Shown piece after piece: positions 45,840 through 54,557 of a DNA stretch of 64,000 bases. Origin of the DNA: Clostridium sp. AF15-31 (GTDB lineage: Bacteria; Bacillota; Clostridia; Lachnospirales; Lachnospiraceae). Below the pieces are notes generated by a model. That model was not told the DNA's origin. It made no database searches and worked only from the letters and a program-made list of their open reading frames with translations. Numbering within the stretch: the stretch's first letter is position 1; the number at the start of each line of letters is the position of its first letter. Position numbers and translations under genes: made by a program. The DNA lies in the NCBI RefSeq assembly GCF_003461625.1, contig NZ_QTXL01000003.1, forward strand, positions 124,001 to 188,000, in the 5' to 3' direction.

Positions 45840-46850
45840 TTAATTACCATTTTTAATTTCAAATTCCTCTGGACTATAATGTATAACCCGTGTACCACCA
45901 TTCTCAAATTTAAACGGAATATACATTAAGTTTTTCATTGCTTCTCTTACATTCTTTTGTTTTTCGGGTTGAACATAAAAAACAAGGAAACCGCCTCCGC
46001 CTGCACCAAGTAATTTTCCTCCAAGAGCACCAGCATGGATTCCCTTTATATACAAATCATCAATGCTTCCAGTGCTTATAGCACAACCAGTTCCTTTTTT
46101 TAGCTTCCAAGTAGTATCAAGTAATCTACCAAAATCATCTAAATCCCTATTTGTATCAGTTAATACCGCTTCTGCTTCATCAACCAATTCATACATTTTC
46201 CCAAGAATTTCTATCTTTGATTTTGTTCCACTAATATTATTAGCCTTTTGTACATCTGAAGAAAATCGTGTAAATCCTGTAAAAAACATCATTAAGTTAT
46301 TGTTTAACTGTCTTTTTCTTTCTGGAGAAATAATCACAGGCAACACTTCATAGCCATCTGGGCCAAAGTTAATTCTATTAAATCCTCCATATGCTGCAGC
46401 TATTTGATCTTGCCATCCTCCAGTTTCATTACAAAGAACCCTTTCCAAATAAATAGCATCATCAGCAAGCTTCTTTTTATCAACATACTTTCCTTTTAAT
46501 GAATAAAATGCATTTAACATACCTACTGCAAAAGAAGAACTCGTTCCTAAGCCCGATCGTGCAGGAAGATCCGCTTCATAAGTAAGTCTAATTTCTTGCA
46601 TATTTAACATTTTCATAGCTTCACGAATCGCAGGATGCTGAATATTATTTATATCTGTAACCCTTTCTGTTTTTGAATAAGAAATTTCTGTAGAATAATC
46701 AAAAAATCTTGGAAGATGTCTTACATTTACATAACAGTATTTGTCAAAAGTTGTGGAAAGAACAGCACCTTTGTGTTCAACAAAATAATCTTTCATATCT
46801 GTACCACCACCAAAAAATGACATTCTAAATGGAGTTTTAGTAATTATCAT
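45840..46850 (-). CDS. hddA: D-glycero-alpha-D-manno-heptose-7-phosphate kinase
   Basis: A 336-residue GHMP kinase. Motifs are S-F-F-G-G-G-T-D near the N-terminus, the ATP-binding P-A-R-S-G-L-G-T-S-S-S-F at about 95-106, and the C-terminal G-G-K-L-L-G-A-G-G-G-G-F. It makes heptose-1,7-bisphosphate (alpha anomer), the substrate of the GmhB part at 36.8 kb. It overlaps the upstream glycosyltransferase by 4 bp. Confidence 0.9.
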   Translation of the reverse strand: MIITKTPFRMSFFGGGTDMKDYFVEHKGAVLSTTFDKYCYVNVRHLPRFFDYSTEISYSKTERVTDINNIQHPAIREAMKMLNMQEIRLTYEADLPARSGLGTSSSFAVGMLNAFYSLKGKYVDKKKLADDAIYLERVLCNETGGWQDQIAAAYGGFNRINFGPDGYEVLPVIISPERKRQLNNNLMMFFTGFTRFSSDVQKANNISGTKSKIEILGKMYELVDEAEAVLTDTNRDLDDFGRLLDTTWKLKKGTGCAISTGSIDDLYIKGIHAGALGGKLLGAGGGGFLVFYVQPEKQKNVREAMKNLMYIPFKFENGGTRVIHYSPEEFEIKNGN

Positions 46851-47983
46851 ATATTTATAATCTCCTTTACAGTGTTTCTAATGTGTTCACTATATTGTTT
46901 GTACAAAAAATTCTCTTTGACTCTTTTTCTTCCTTCTCTACCATACTTTTTTCTCAATTCATTATCTGATGCCAATTCCATTAATGCCTCTGCATATTTT
47001 TCAACATTTCTATTTTCAACTTCAATACCTGTTTTACCATTTAAGCATACATAATTAACACCAGACCCAGTAATAGTAAATGTTACTGCTGGTTTTTCAA
47101 AATACATCCCCTCAGCCAATGCTAATCCAAAAGCTTCATTCTTTGTTATTGAAGGAAAACAATAAATATCCATTGCCAATAAATATGCCTTTAGTTCTTC
47201 ATCCGATACAATCCCCAAAAAATGAACTTTGTCATCTCCCATAGCTTCTCTTTTTAATTCATCTGTTAAATCTCCTTTTCCAGTGATATATATCTGGAAC
47301 CTATCATCTAACAGTTTGCTTGCTTGAATTAAATATCTGAAACCTTTATATTCTGTATGGCGTCCAACTGCTAAACAAATTAATTTTCCTTCATTCTTCT
47401 CTCTTATTTTTTTTGCTAATGCAACTATATTATCATCACATTTTAATCTATTTTCATTTATACAGCTTGGAATAACCTTACATTTATCTTTTGTTTTTGA
47501 TAACCATTTACTTCCTTCTATGTAATTAGGACTCGTCGCTATAATAATATCTGATCTTTGTAATATTTTATTATTTTGTCTATAGAATAGTTTTCCAATA
47601 ACCTTTTGTTTGACAATATCGAGATGCCAATATACTAACAATTTTGTAGTTTTAGGAATATATCTTAGCAGATAGGTTGCAACAAATGGATTCGGATAAT
47701 GAAAAATTACTAAATCAGGTCTAAATTCACTAATAGTCTTTTTAAGTATTCTCCCGTATGTTATTGACAACGGTTGGGATGCAATTTTAGCAAAACAACC
47801 ACATCTTATTATTTCAACATTATCTATATAATCTTCTTTATTACCATTTTCATGATTAAAACAAATCACTTTCTGTTCAAAATCTGGAGCAAGTGCATTA
47901 ACACAGTCCTGTGCCGTTTGTTCTATTCCCCCTCTAAATGGAAAATAGTACTTTGATATATGTAATATTCTTTTTTTATTCAT
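46847..47983 (-). CDS. Glycosyltransferase family 4
   Basis: A 378-residue GT-B enzyme opening H-I-S-K-Y-Y-F-P-F-R-G-G-I-E-Q, with C-L-A-V-G-R-H-T-E-Y-K-G-F-R-Y-L, the block F-P-S-I-T-K-N-E-A-F-G-L-A-L-A-E-G-M carrying the E-x7-E pair, and a clear AGGAG site. It transfers a sugar with retention onto the growing repeat unit; the sugar is not known but heptose is possible from context. Confidence 0.88.
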   Translation of the reverse strand: MNKKRILHISKYYFPFRGGIEQTAQDCVNALAPDFEQKVICFNHENGNKEDYIDNVEIIRCGCFAKIASQPLSITYGRILKKTISEFRPDLVIFHYPNPFVATYLLRYIPKTTKLLVYWHLDIVKQKVIGKLFYRQNNKILQRSDIIIATSPNYIEGSKWLSKTKDKCKVIPSCINENRLKCDDNIVALAKKIREKNEGKLICLAVGRHTEYKGFRYLIQASKLLDDRFQIYITGKGDLTDELKREAMGDDKVHFLGIVSDEELKAYLLAMDIYCFPSITKNEAFGLALAEGMYFEKPAVTFTITGSGVNYVCLNGKTGIEVENRNVEKYAEALMELASDNELRKKYGREGRKRVKENFLYKQYSEHIRNTVKEIINI

Positions 47984-48134
47984 AAAAATCTCCTAACAAA
48001 CTCTATGAAGAATGCATACTAAATAAAATATATCTAAAATAACTTATAATATAGACATAACCTATTCTAAATGTTCCTATTTAGTTGTCTATATTAAACT
48101 TACTGCAAAAACTATCCCTAATAAGAAATAAATT

Positions 48135-48152
48135 ATACATTGTACAATGTAT
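48135..48152. other. 18-bp perfect palindrome upstream of the GT4 gene
   Basis: ATACATTGTACAATGTAT is a perfect dyad, 11 bp after the stop of the sugar-transferase gene and 150 bp before the GT4 start. It could be an operator or a small terminator hairpin, but no T-run follows. The rest of 47984-48163 is AT-rich with no gene. Confidence 0.4.
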
Positions 48153-48163
48153 CAATTATTTTC

Positions 48164-49630
48164 CTACATCGACCCTTCACCCTTCAACACAACACCCACT
48201 GTCTTGAACAGTATCTTAATATCGTTTACAAGGCTCCATTCATCGATATACTTACGGTCTAATCTTACAACCTCATCAAAATCCGTGATGTTACTTCTTC
48301 CACTGACCTGCCATAGTCCTGTGATTCCCGGCTTGATTGCCATACGACCTCTGTGATGGGCAGAATATTTCTCCCATTCATCCTCTGTTGGCGGTCTAGT
48401 ACCGATCAGACTCATATCACCCTTTAAAACATTGAAGAACTGTGGGAATTCATCGAGCGACCAGTCACGGATCCGGTTTCCGATGCCCTTCTTGATCGTA
48501 CCATCCGGCAGCTTCTTGCAGCCGATAATTCGCGGATCATATTCCATCTTGAACATCATACCATCCTTGACCTGATTCTGCTCCATCAGTTCGGCTTTTC
48601 TTGCTTCCGCATCCATATACATACTTCGGAATTTATAGATCTTGAACTTCTTACCATTCTTACCGATACGGTACTGGGAGAAGAAGATCGGTCCCGGTGA
48701 TGCAATATAGATACAAGGTGCAAGGATGATCGTAAGGATGCCTGTAAAGATACATCCCACAATTCCTCCAAGGATATCGATTGCACGCTTCACAAATGCC
48801 TGATACGTTGTTATATATGTAGTGCTGACGGTCAGTACATGATGACCAAGCTGTTTATCGAATACATACTGATAATCGGAAAGCTCTGCCGGAACACGCA
48901 CCCGCACATGAACCGTGATTCCCATATCTGCAAACTGTCCCAGAAGATTCTCCGGAATATGCTTCTCAAATGGTATATTCACATAAACCTCATCTACCCA
49001 GCCATGCATGATCTGTTCCAGAACTTCGTCTGAATATGTATATATGCTAAGCTCCAAATCTGCATATTCTGTATTGTAGTTTTCCGTCTCATCCTCAGTT
49101 GCATCTAATAATACAACACCTGCAACCCGATACAGATTATAGTATTCTGTATCCATTTCGGCAAGTAACGCATTCAGGTATTCTTTGACTGCCACAATTA
49201 CAATGGATTTTTTTGCCACGCGATGTCTTCGTATATATTCCTTCCAGAGAAGCGTGACCACATAACCCATAGCCAGATATATCATGCCAAACAAAGCCAT
49301 AACTTTTCTGGAATAAGCCGCGCCCATCTTCATCATGAACAGAACGAATACTGCCAAAAGTACAACCAGTACAGACTGCTTCACAGACGCAACAGCTTCA
49401 CGGAAATATCCCCGTTTCAATACGCCTTTATATATATGACATACTATGGTAACTAATAATTGAAATAATGTCAGAAGTACGGCTATTGTCCGATATAACT
49501 TACTATGATACGGATTCTCTGTTCCCATCCGTATAAAATACGCCATACAATAAGATGCATGCAGTGCTATCAGATTCAGCACTGTAAAATCAAGATGCTT
49601 TAACCAGCCCTGAGGCTCTTTTCTATACAT
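48164..49630 (-). CDS. Polyprenyl-phosphate sugar-1-phosphate transferase (WcaJ/WbaP type), first of two
   Basis: A 488-residue enzyme with four or five N-terminal transmembrane helices (about 15-145), a central Rossmann-like part, a membrane helix near 285-305 and the C-terminal bacterial sugar transferase domain with F-F-S-Q-Y-R-I-G, K-F-R-S-M-Y and L-D-E-F-P-Q-F-F-N-V-L-K-G-D-M-S-L-I-G. It starts the repeat unit by loading a sugar phosphate on undecaprenyl phosphate. Its promoter is at 49744. Confidence 0.92.
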   Translation of the reverse strand: MYRKEPQGWLKHLDFTVLNLIALHASYCMAYFIRMGTENPYHSKLYRTIAVLLTLFQLLVTIVCHIYKGVLKRGYFREAVASVKQSVLVVLLAVFVLFMMKMGAAYSRKVMALFGMIYLAMGYVVTLLWKEYIRRHRVAKKSIVIVAVKEYLNALLAEMDTEYYNLYRVAGVVLLDATEDETENYNTEYADLELSIYTYSDEVLEQIMHGWVDEVYVNIPFEKHIPENLLGQFADMGITVHVRVRVPAELSDYQYVFDKQLGHHVLTVSTTYITTYQAFVKRAIDILGGIVGCIFTGILTIILAPCIYIASPGPIFFSQYRIGKNGKKFKIYKFRSMYMDAEARKAELMEQNQVKDGMMFKMEYDPRIIGCKKLPDGTIKKGIGNRIRDWSLDEFPQFFNVLKGDMSLIGTRPPTEDEWEKYSAHHRGRMAIKPGITGLWQVSGRSNITDFDEVVRLDRKYIDEWSLVNDIKILFKTVGVVLKGEGSM

Positions 49631-49695
49631 TCTATTCCCTCATTCCCTCATAAATGTGTTCATCATGTATCTTTATCAAGTCAAGCTATATAAAT

Positions 49696-49748
49696 ATAGT
49701 TGTTAATGGCTTAGAAATCCTTAACGCTTCTTAACCACTAACAACTAT
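49696..49748. repeat. Inverted repeat at the sugar-transferase promoter
   Basis: ATAGTTGTTAATGG (49696-49709) pairs with CCACTAACAACTAT (49735-49748). The upstream arm covers the -10 box, which suits a DNA operator or a cruciform better than an RNA hairpin. Confidence 0.5.
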
Positions 49749-49772
49749 AATTCAATTCCTATTAAAAGTCAA
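49744..49772 (-). promoter_or_regulatory. Sigma-A-type promoter of the first sugar-transferase gene
   Basis: On the minus strand TTGACT (49772-49767) and TATAGT (49749-49744) are 17 nt apart, about 110 nt before the start codon. Confidence 0.6.
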
Positions 49773-49856
49773 TTTTCTAAGCTTAAGTTGAATGTAGAAA
49801 TTTCTGAAAATAATACTGTTATTTTAGGCAATTTTTCCAAAGTATTCGACGCAGTT

Positions 49857-51098
49857 CTACAACTTATATCCATTCTTCTTTAACAGCTCTCTGGCGGTTT
49901 CCGGTGAATCCACGCCCTCTGCATTCTTGATCGGTGCAAATTCATACTCTCTGATAACTTCAAATGGTAAGCAGTCATTCATAAACTGAAGCATATCAAG
50001 CGCAAGGGTTTCAAACTTATAACCATTCGGCTCCGTTGGTTTCACCAGTTCCTGATTCTCATTCATATAAGGTATCGCCTTTTTTGCCATATGAAGCGGC
50101 ATTTTCTGATTCAAAAGCTGTTTTAACTGATTAACCGGGAAGATATAATTTAAGATCACCCCATAATTATAAGCATACTCGCCCATAACCGTTTTCTCAT
50201 ACCGCATCTCATCCGACAATTCATAATATTCTACTATGTAAGGCTTATTGTCTTTCTTACACAGCACGCCTACCCGTTCATATGGATCTGCTTTCTTTAC
50301 GACTTTTGCCGCCGACTGATAATCTTCCATCATCATTGAGCCAAGGAATACCGGATCTGCAATCTTCTGTAACACATTGTCCACAGCAAATACATTGATA
50401 TACCGGATGCCCTCTTTGTCGAGCTGATCTACCAGCCCTGCCCGTTTCATGGATGAGAACCAGCCACCATTTCCATTTGGTGACAGGCAGATCTTTGATG
50501 GTGCTTCCATCAATATCTTTCCATTAAAATCAACGGATGGTACCAGCTCCTGTTTAAAGAAATGCAGATACTCCTCCTTATATCCAAAGTTCTTATGCTT
50601 TGCAAAGAAGGATGTCGTTGCTTCGTAGTTCTTATCACTGGTCATGATATAGAGATGGATCCATCGTCCAAGTGTCCTCACAACAGTCAGGATCGTTTTC
50701 ACCTGACATTCAAAGATATAGAGATCTCTCGTCAGTCCGATATTGTATGTGCCCTTCGGCCCATCAAATCCAAGTCTGGTTCCCTGACCTCCGGCAAGCA
50801 TTACAAGGGCAAGCTGACCCTTCTGGATTGCCGTCTCGCCAAGCACCTTATAGGCAAATTCATAGTCTTTGATCGTGTCAAGTGTCAAAACCTCTGTTGG
50901 TGTGATCATTCCTTCCTTACCGTCTGATTCTTTCTCTTTTAATACATCAAATATAGAGAAGTCGATCTCTTCAATCTGGGAAAGCAGGCTCTGCTTCTCC
51001 TCATCGTTTAATTCATCATAATAGGCAAGCACATGCTCCTGCCCGTACTTTTTCAAAACTTCTAAAGCGTTTTCATATGTCATATAATTTTCCCTCAT
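49857..51098 (-). CDS. UDP-sugar pyrophosphorylase (UDPGP/UAP1-like uridylyltransferase)
   Basis: A 413-residue protein with a helical N-terminal part, then L-A-L-V-M-L-A-G-G-Q-G-T-R-L-G-F-D-G-P-K-G at about 78-98. This is the nucleotide-binding signature of the UDPGP family; the overall form is nearer eukaryotic UDP-N-acetylhexosamine pyrophosphorylase than bacterial GalU. It would make UDP-glucose, UDP-GlcNAc or a similar donor. The start at 51098 has GGAGGA 8 nt upstream; M6 is possible. Structured element C lies directly upstream. Confidence 0.85.
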   Translation of the reverse strand: MRENYMTYENALEVLKKYGQEHVLAYYDELNDEEKQSLLSQIEEIDFSIFDVLKEKESDGKEGMITPTEVLTLDTIKDYEFAYKVLGETAIQKGQLALVMLAGGQGTRLGFDGPKGTYNIGLTRDLYIFECQVKTILTVVRTLGRWIHLYIMTSDKNYEATTSFFAKHKNFGYKEEYLHFFKQELVPSVDFNGKILMEAPSKICLSPNGNGGWFSSMKRAGLVDQLDKEGIRYINVFAVDNVLQKIADPVFLGSMMMEDYQSAAKVVKKADPYERVGVLCKKDNKPYIVEYYELSDEMRYEKTVMGEYAYNYGVILNYIFPVNQLKQLLNQKMPLHMAKKAIPYMNENQELVKPTEPNGYKFETLALDMLQFMNDCLPFEVIREYEFAPIKNAEGVDSPETARELLKKNGYKL

Positions 51099-51123
51099 TT
51101 CTATTTTCCTCCACCACTATACC

Positions 51124-51259
51124 TTGAACTTGCCTATACCATTATTCCGCAAAACGCTCTCGCTCTATCCTCAACGTAGCGATACATAAGGCTGCAAAAC
51201 ACGCAGCCTAAGTACCGACGTTCGGACAGGTTTGCTACATAATATATAGACAAGTTCAA
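51124..51259 (-). repeat. Structured leader element C
   Basis: TTGAACTTG (51124-51132) pairs with CAAGTTCAA (51251-51259). Read on the minus strand, the core has GTCGGTACTTA, a GGCTGC/GCAGCC hairpin, TTATGTATCGCT and GAGCGAGAGCG. These blocks line up with those of D and E. It lies just upstream of the UDPGP gene ribosome site, in the same orientation relative to that gene as D and E to theirs. Confidence 0.7.
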
Positions 51260-51283
51260 CACATAGTGGAATCTGCTCTCTAA

Positions 51284-52033
51284 CTATAATTTATTAACAC
51301 GTTTTCTTACTTCAACAGTCTCTTTAAAGACTTTTGCTACATCCTTTAACCCGATCCTTCTTCCGCCCTTGCTGTCATCCCGGCTGTAGTTCAGCTCGAT
51401 CGGAGCTTCGCAGATCTTTCTGCCATCTTTTGCTGCCATGGCAAGGATCTCAATATCAAATGCATATCCTTCTGCCTGCATCCGGCTGACGATCGGTTTG
51501 ATCACTTCTTTTTTGAATAACTTGATACCGGTCTGTGTATCGTGGGTGTTCAGATGGAACATCATCTTTAACATCAGATAATATCCATAGCTCATGATCT
51601 TACGCAGCATCGGATAATGGAGCTTCGACTCCGGATGCAGCTTGGAACCGATCACGATATCGGCATCCTGCTCCTTCATATCCTTTAAGAATCGTTTCAG
51701 CAGGATCGGTGGCAGTTCCAGATCGGAATCCAGAAATGCGATGTATCGTCCCTCTGCTGCTGCGATCCCTGTCCGGATGGCATGTCCTTTTCCACCATTT
51801 GGCTGATATGAGATTCCTCTGATATGAGTATCCTGCATTTCTGCCCGGCGGATGCACTCTGCGGTGTTATCTGCACTTCCGTCGTCAACTGCTATGATCT
51901 CATACCGTTTGACGAAACCGGACAACACCCTGCTGGTTTCAAGCAGATTATCTGTTATATGTGTTCCTTCATTATAGGCGGGCATGACGACAGATAGTGT
52001 CACATCCCCTTCCTTATTTGTTTCCATGGTCAA
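51284..52033 (-). CDS. Glycosyltransferase family 2, dolichyl/polyprenyl-phosphate sugar synthase type
   Basis: A 249-residue GT-A enzyme: L-S-V-V-M-P-A-Y-N-E-G, A-V-D-D-G-S-A-D-N-T, and A-F-L-D-S-D-L-E-L-P-P. The block G-S-K-L-H-P-E-S and D-T-Q-T-G-I-K-L-F resemble DPM1/ALG5-like enzymes that load glucose or mannose on polyprenyl phosphate. It has no C-terminal membrane helices. It follows the RHH gene by 20 bp. Confidence 0.88.
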   Translation of the reverse strand: MTMETNKEGDVTLSVVMPAYNEGTHITDNLLETSRVLSGFVKRYEIIAVDDGSADNTAECIRRAEMQDTHIRGISYQPNGGKGHAIRTGIAAAEGRYIAFLDSDLELPPILLKRFLKDMKEQDADIVIGSKLHPESKLHYPMLRKIMSYGYYLMLKMMFHLNTHDTQTGIKLFKKEVIKPIVSRMQAEGYAFDIEILAMAAKDGRKICEAPIELNYSRDDSKGGRRIGLKDVAKVFKETVEVRKRVNKL

Positions 52034-52053
52034 CGTTCTCCTGTCTGACAGTC

Positions 52054-52245
52054 TTATTCTTCTATGTTCGCCTGTTTTACGATACCGTAGACTGCCTCTC
52101 TGACGATTTCCGACATGGATACACCTTTTTGCTTTGCATACTTTGAAAGCAGTTCATGTGTATCTGTGTCGATTCTTAGTCTCAGAATTGTGTCTTTCCG
52201 TTTATCGGTCGGTCTTCCCGGTCCTCTCTTGATTTCCTCTGCCAT
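52054..52245 (-). CDS. Small ribbon-helix-helix DNA-binding protein
   Basis: A 63-residue protein: a basic arm (K-R-G-P-G-R-P-T-D-K-R-K-D), a beta strand T-I-L-R-L-R-I-D and two helices with G-V-S-M-S-E-I-V-R-E-A-V. This is the CopG/Arc-type fold. It lies between two glycosyltransferase genes (gaps 20 and 23 bp), so it may regulate this locus. No toxin partner gene is adjacent. Confidence 0.82.
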   Translation of the reverse strand: MAEEIKRGPGRPTDKRKDTILRLRIDTDTHELLSKYAKQKGVSMSEIVREAVYGIVKQANIEE

Positions 52246-52268
52246 CTCCCTGCTCCGTTTCTTTTTAT

Positions 52269-53012
52269 TTAAAGAAAATATTTCTTTACTCCATGTATCG
52301 CATATCCTGCAAAATATCCAAGTGACCTCACTGTTCCAAATCCCATCTTCCGGTATACCTGATACGTCATCTTTGCAGAATGTAATTTGGAACCTGATTT
52401 ACTGTTCTTCACCATCCGGTAAAGCAATAACGGTTCATTGATGCCTGCTGCCTCCCCGTATTTCTTAAGGATCTGCAGCCAGCAGATATAATCCTCGTGA
52501 GCATCATCATCCCCCATCGGGAACTCTGCTGCCACCTCCCGCTTCATCACTACGGATGAGCAGTTGATCACATTCCCATACAGTAGCATCTTGTAAGTGA
52601 TGTTCTCCGGTACCGGTAAGATCCGTCCGGTATGGGTTCCGTCCTCTTCCATCAGTTCTCTGGCAGTTGAGGATAATACCACTCCGGTCTTCTTCATAAC
52701 AGCAAGCTGCTTTGAGAGCTTTCCCGACCGCCAGATATCATCGGAATCTAAGAATGCTACATATTCGCCCTCTGCAAGCTGCACACCTTTATTTCTCGTT
52801 GCTGCTACGCCAAGATTGGTTTCATTCTTATATAGTCTGACCTGTGGATTGCTTTTATATTCTGCCAGACACTCCGTCAGATCCTCCGGTGAACAGTCGT
52901 TGATCACGATGATCTCTGATATCGCATCCTGACAAAGTGCGGAATCGATTGTCTGTTTAATTGTTCTGCTGCAATTATATGCCGGAATGATCACGGATAC
53001 TTCTGGTTTCAT
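52269..53012 (-). CDS. Glycosyltransferase family 2
   Basis: A 247-residue GT-A enzyme with V-S-V-I-I-P-A-Y-N-C-S, I-N-D-C-S-P-E-D, and A-F-L-D-S-D-D-I-W (metal-binding D-x-D). It probably adds a residue of the repeat unit. It begins directly after the sugar-transferase stop (no gap), which suggests translational coupling. Confidence 0.88.
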   Translation of the reverse strand: MKPEVSVIIPAYNCSRTIKQTIDSALCQDAISEIIVINDCSPEDLTECLAEYKSNPQVRLYKNETNLGVAATRNKGVQLAEGEYVAFLDSDDIWRSGKLSKQLAVMKKTGVVLSSTARELMEEDGTHTGRILPVPENITYKMLLYGNVINCSSVVMKREVAAEFPMGDDDAHEDYICWLQILKKYGEAAGINEPLLLYRMVKNSKSGSKLHSAKMTYQVYRKMGFGTVRSLGYFAGYAIHGVKKYFL

Positions 53013-54473
53013 TTATTTCTTTTCCTCTACACTATAGAAGGCATCCTCGGCTTCATCATGCGGATGCTTGATGCCTGTTTTCTTTGTCTTGTCTTCGCGG
53101 ATCGCTGTCGTCTGATTTGCATCAATTCCCTCTGTATTCTCCTTCTGGAATAAGATCTTGAAGGTCAGCAGGATCAGCTTCAGATCCAGCCATAAGGAAT
53201 ACTGCTCATAATATGTCAGGTCAAGCTTCACCTTATCTCTCGGTGTGGTGTTATATTTACCGTAAACCTGTGCATATCCGGTAAGTCCGGCCTTCATCTT
53301 CAGACGATAGTCGAATTCCGGGAAAGTCTCCCTATACTGTGCTGCGATCTCCGGACGCTCCGGTCTAGGGCCTACGACTGACATATCGCCCTTTAAGATA
53401 TTAAAGAGCTGTGGCAGCTCGTCTAAGTGTGTGGCACGGATCACACGGCCAACCGGTGTGATTCTGTCATCATGCTTTCTTGCAAGCTGTGCGCCATGTT
53501 CCTCGGAGTCCATCCGCATACTTCTGAATTTCATGATCTTGAATACCCTGCCATTTAAGGTCAGACGATCCTGTTTATAGAATACAGGGCCTCTGTCATA
53601 GAGCTTGATCGCAAGTGCGATCAGGATCATAAACGGTGAAAAGATAATGATCATGATCAGGGATACGATGATATCCATCAGACGCTTGAAGATCATATCT
53701 TCTCCTGTCAGTCCCTGGTTTCTGGATAATAATAACGGTGTATCAAACAAATGGATCGGTTCTGCTCCTAAGATAATGATATCCGATAACTTCGGTACCA
53801 CATACGAACGGATCGAATGCTCGAAGCAGTATTTTACCAATTCGTTTCTGATATATGCCTTTGTCTCACAAAGGATAATACCATCGTACTGTAAGATTTT
53901 TTCTTTTAATGCTTTCTCACCTTCACTGACATGAATACGGTCAGCAATGATGTATTTGTCTTTTCTGGCATTGATCTTATCAATGAATTCGGTCGGTGTC
54001 TTATATCCGTAGACAAGCAGTAAATGTCTTGGAGGATAAAACTTACGGTACATCATCCTGCAGACAAATACCCATATAAATATAACTATGATCTCTAAGA
54101 ATGTAAGCTCGATCATGTTCAGTGCCGGCAGATAATTACGGGCAATGATACACAGCTCGACATAACCTACGATATTTGCACAGACCAATGATAATATCTG
54201 TGAAAAGAGAACATCCATCACCCGGAGGAAGCCTACTTTATAACCACCATACAGCTTCGTAAACAGATAAATGATAATCGCATACATACCGATTACCGCC
54301 CAGTTACCTTTGTTCCAGAACGGAATCTGGATAGCCTGAGTATTATCTGCATATTCGGTATACCACATTCTCGCAAACAGCAGTACTTCCGCAGCTAACA
54401 GAAGCACGCCTTCCGAAAATGTGATAATACGTTTGTAAATGTCTCTCTTTCTCACATGTCTGGTTTCTTCCAT
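53013..54473 (-). CDS. Polyprenyl-phosphate sugar-1-phosphate transferase, second of two
   Basis: The ATG at 54473 (M-E-E-T-R-H) has GGAG 6 nt upstream; the frame extends to a GTG at 54506. The ~486-residue protein has four or five N-terminal transmembrane helices, a helix near 275-295 and the catalytic C-terminal domain (K-I-M-K-F-R-S-M-R-M-D, D-E-L-P-Q-L-F-N-I-L-K-G-D-M-S-V-V-G-P-R-P-E-R-P-E). The C-terminal tail is charged. It starts a lipid-linked glycan; it is the first gene of the polysaccharide block, 84 bp after gatB. Confidence 0.92.
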   Translation of the reverse strand: MEETRHVRKRDIYKRIITFSEGVLLLAAEVLLFARMWYTEYADNTQAIQIPFWNKGNWAVIGMYAIIIYLFTKLYGGYKVGFLRVMDVLFSQILSLVCANIVGYVELCIIARNYLPALNMIELTFLEIIVIFIWVFVCRMMYRKFYPPRHLLLVYGYKTPTEFIDKINARKDKYIIADRIHVSEGEKALKEKILQYDGIILCETKAYIRNELVKYCFEHSIRSYVVPKLSDIIILGAEPIHLFDTPLLLSRNQGLTGEDMIFKRLMDIIVSLIMIIIFSPFMILIALAIKLYDRGPVFYKQDRLTLNGRVFKIMKFRSMRMDSEEHGAQLARKHDDRITPVGRVIRATHLDELPQLFNILKGDMSVVGPRPERPEIAAQYRETFPEFDYRLKMKAGLTGYAQVYGKYNTTPRDKVKLDLTYYEQYSLWLDLKLILLTFKILFQKENTEGIDANQTTAIREDKTKKTGIKHPHDEAEDAFYSVEEKK

Positions 54474-54557
54474 ATCAATCTCCATCCCACCATGAGAGGT
54501 GGTCACTAGGTGGATATGCCACCTGCTTTCTCTTCATTTTTTTTCTATTGGTATCGA

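Noticed and set aside
45840..46850. GHMP kinase as mevalonate or galactose kinase
   Set aside because: The opening S-F-F-G-G-G-T-D and the neighbouring gmhA and HddC-GmhB genes fit heptose-7-phosphate kinase better.
52054..52245. RHH gene as antitoxin of a toxin-antitoxin pair
   Set aside because: Both neighbours are full glycosyltransferase genes and no small toxin-like frame is adjacent, so a regulator role is more likely.
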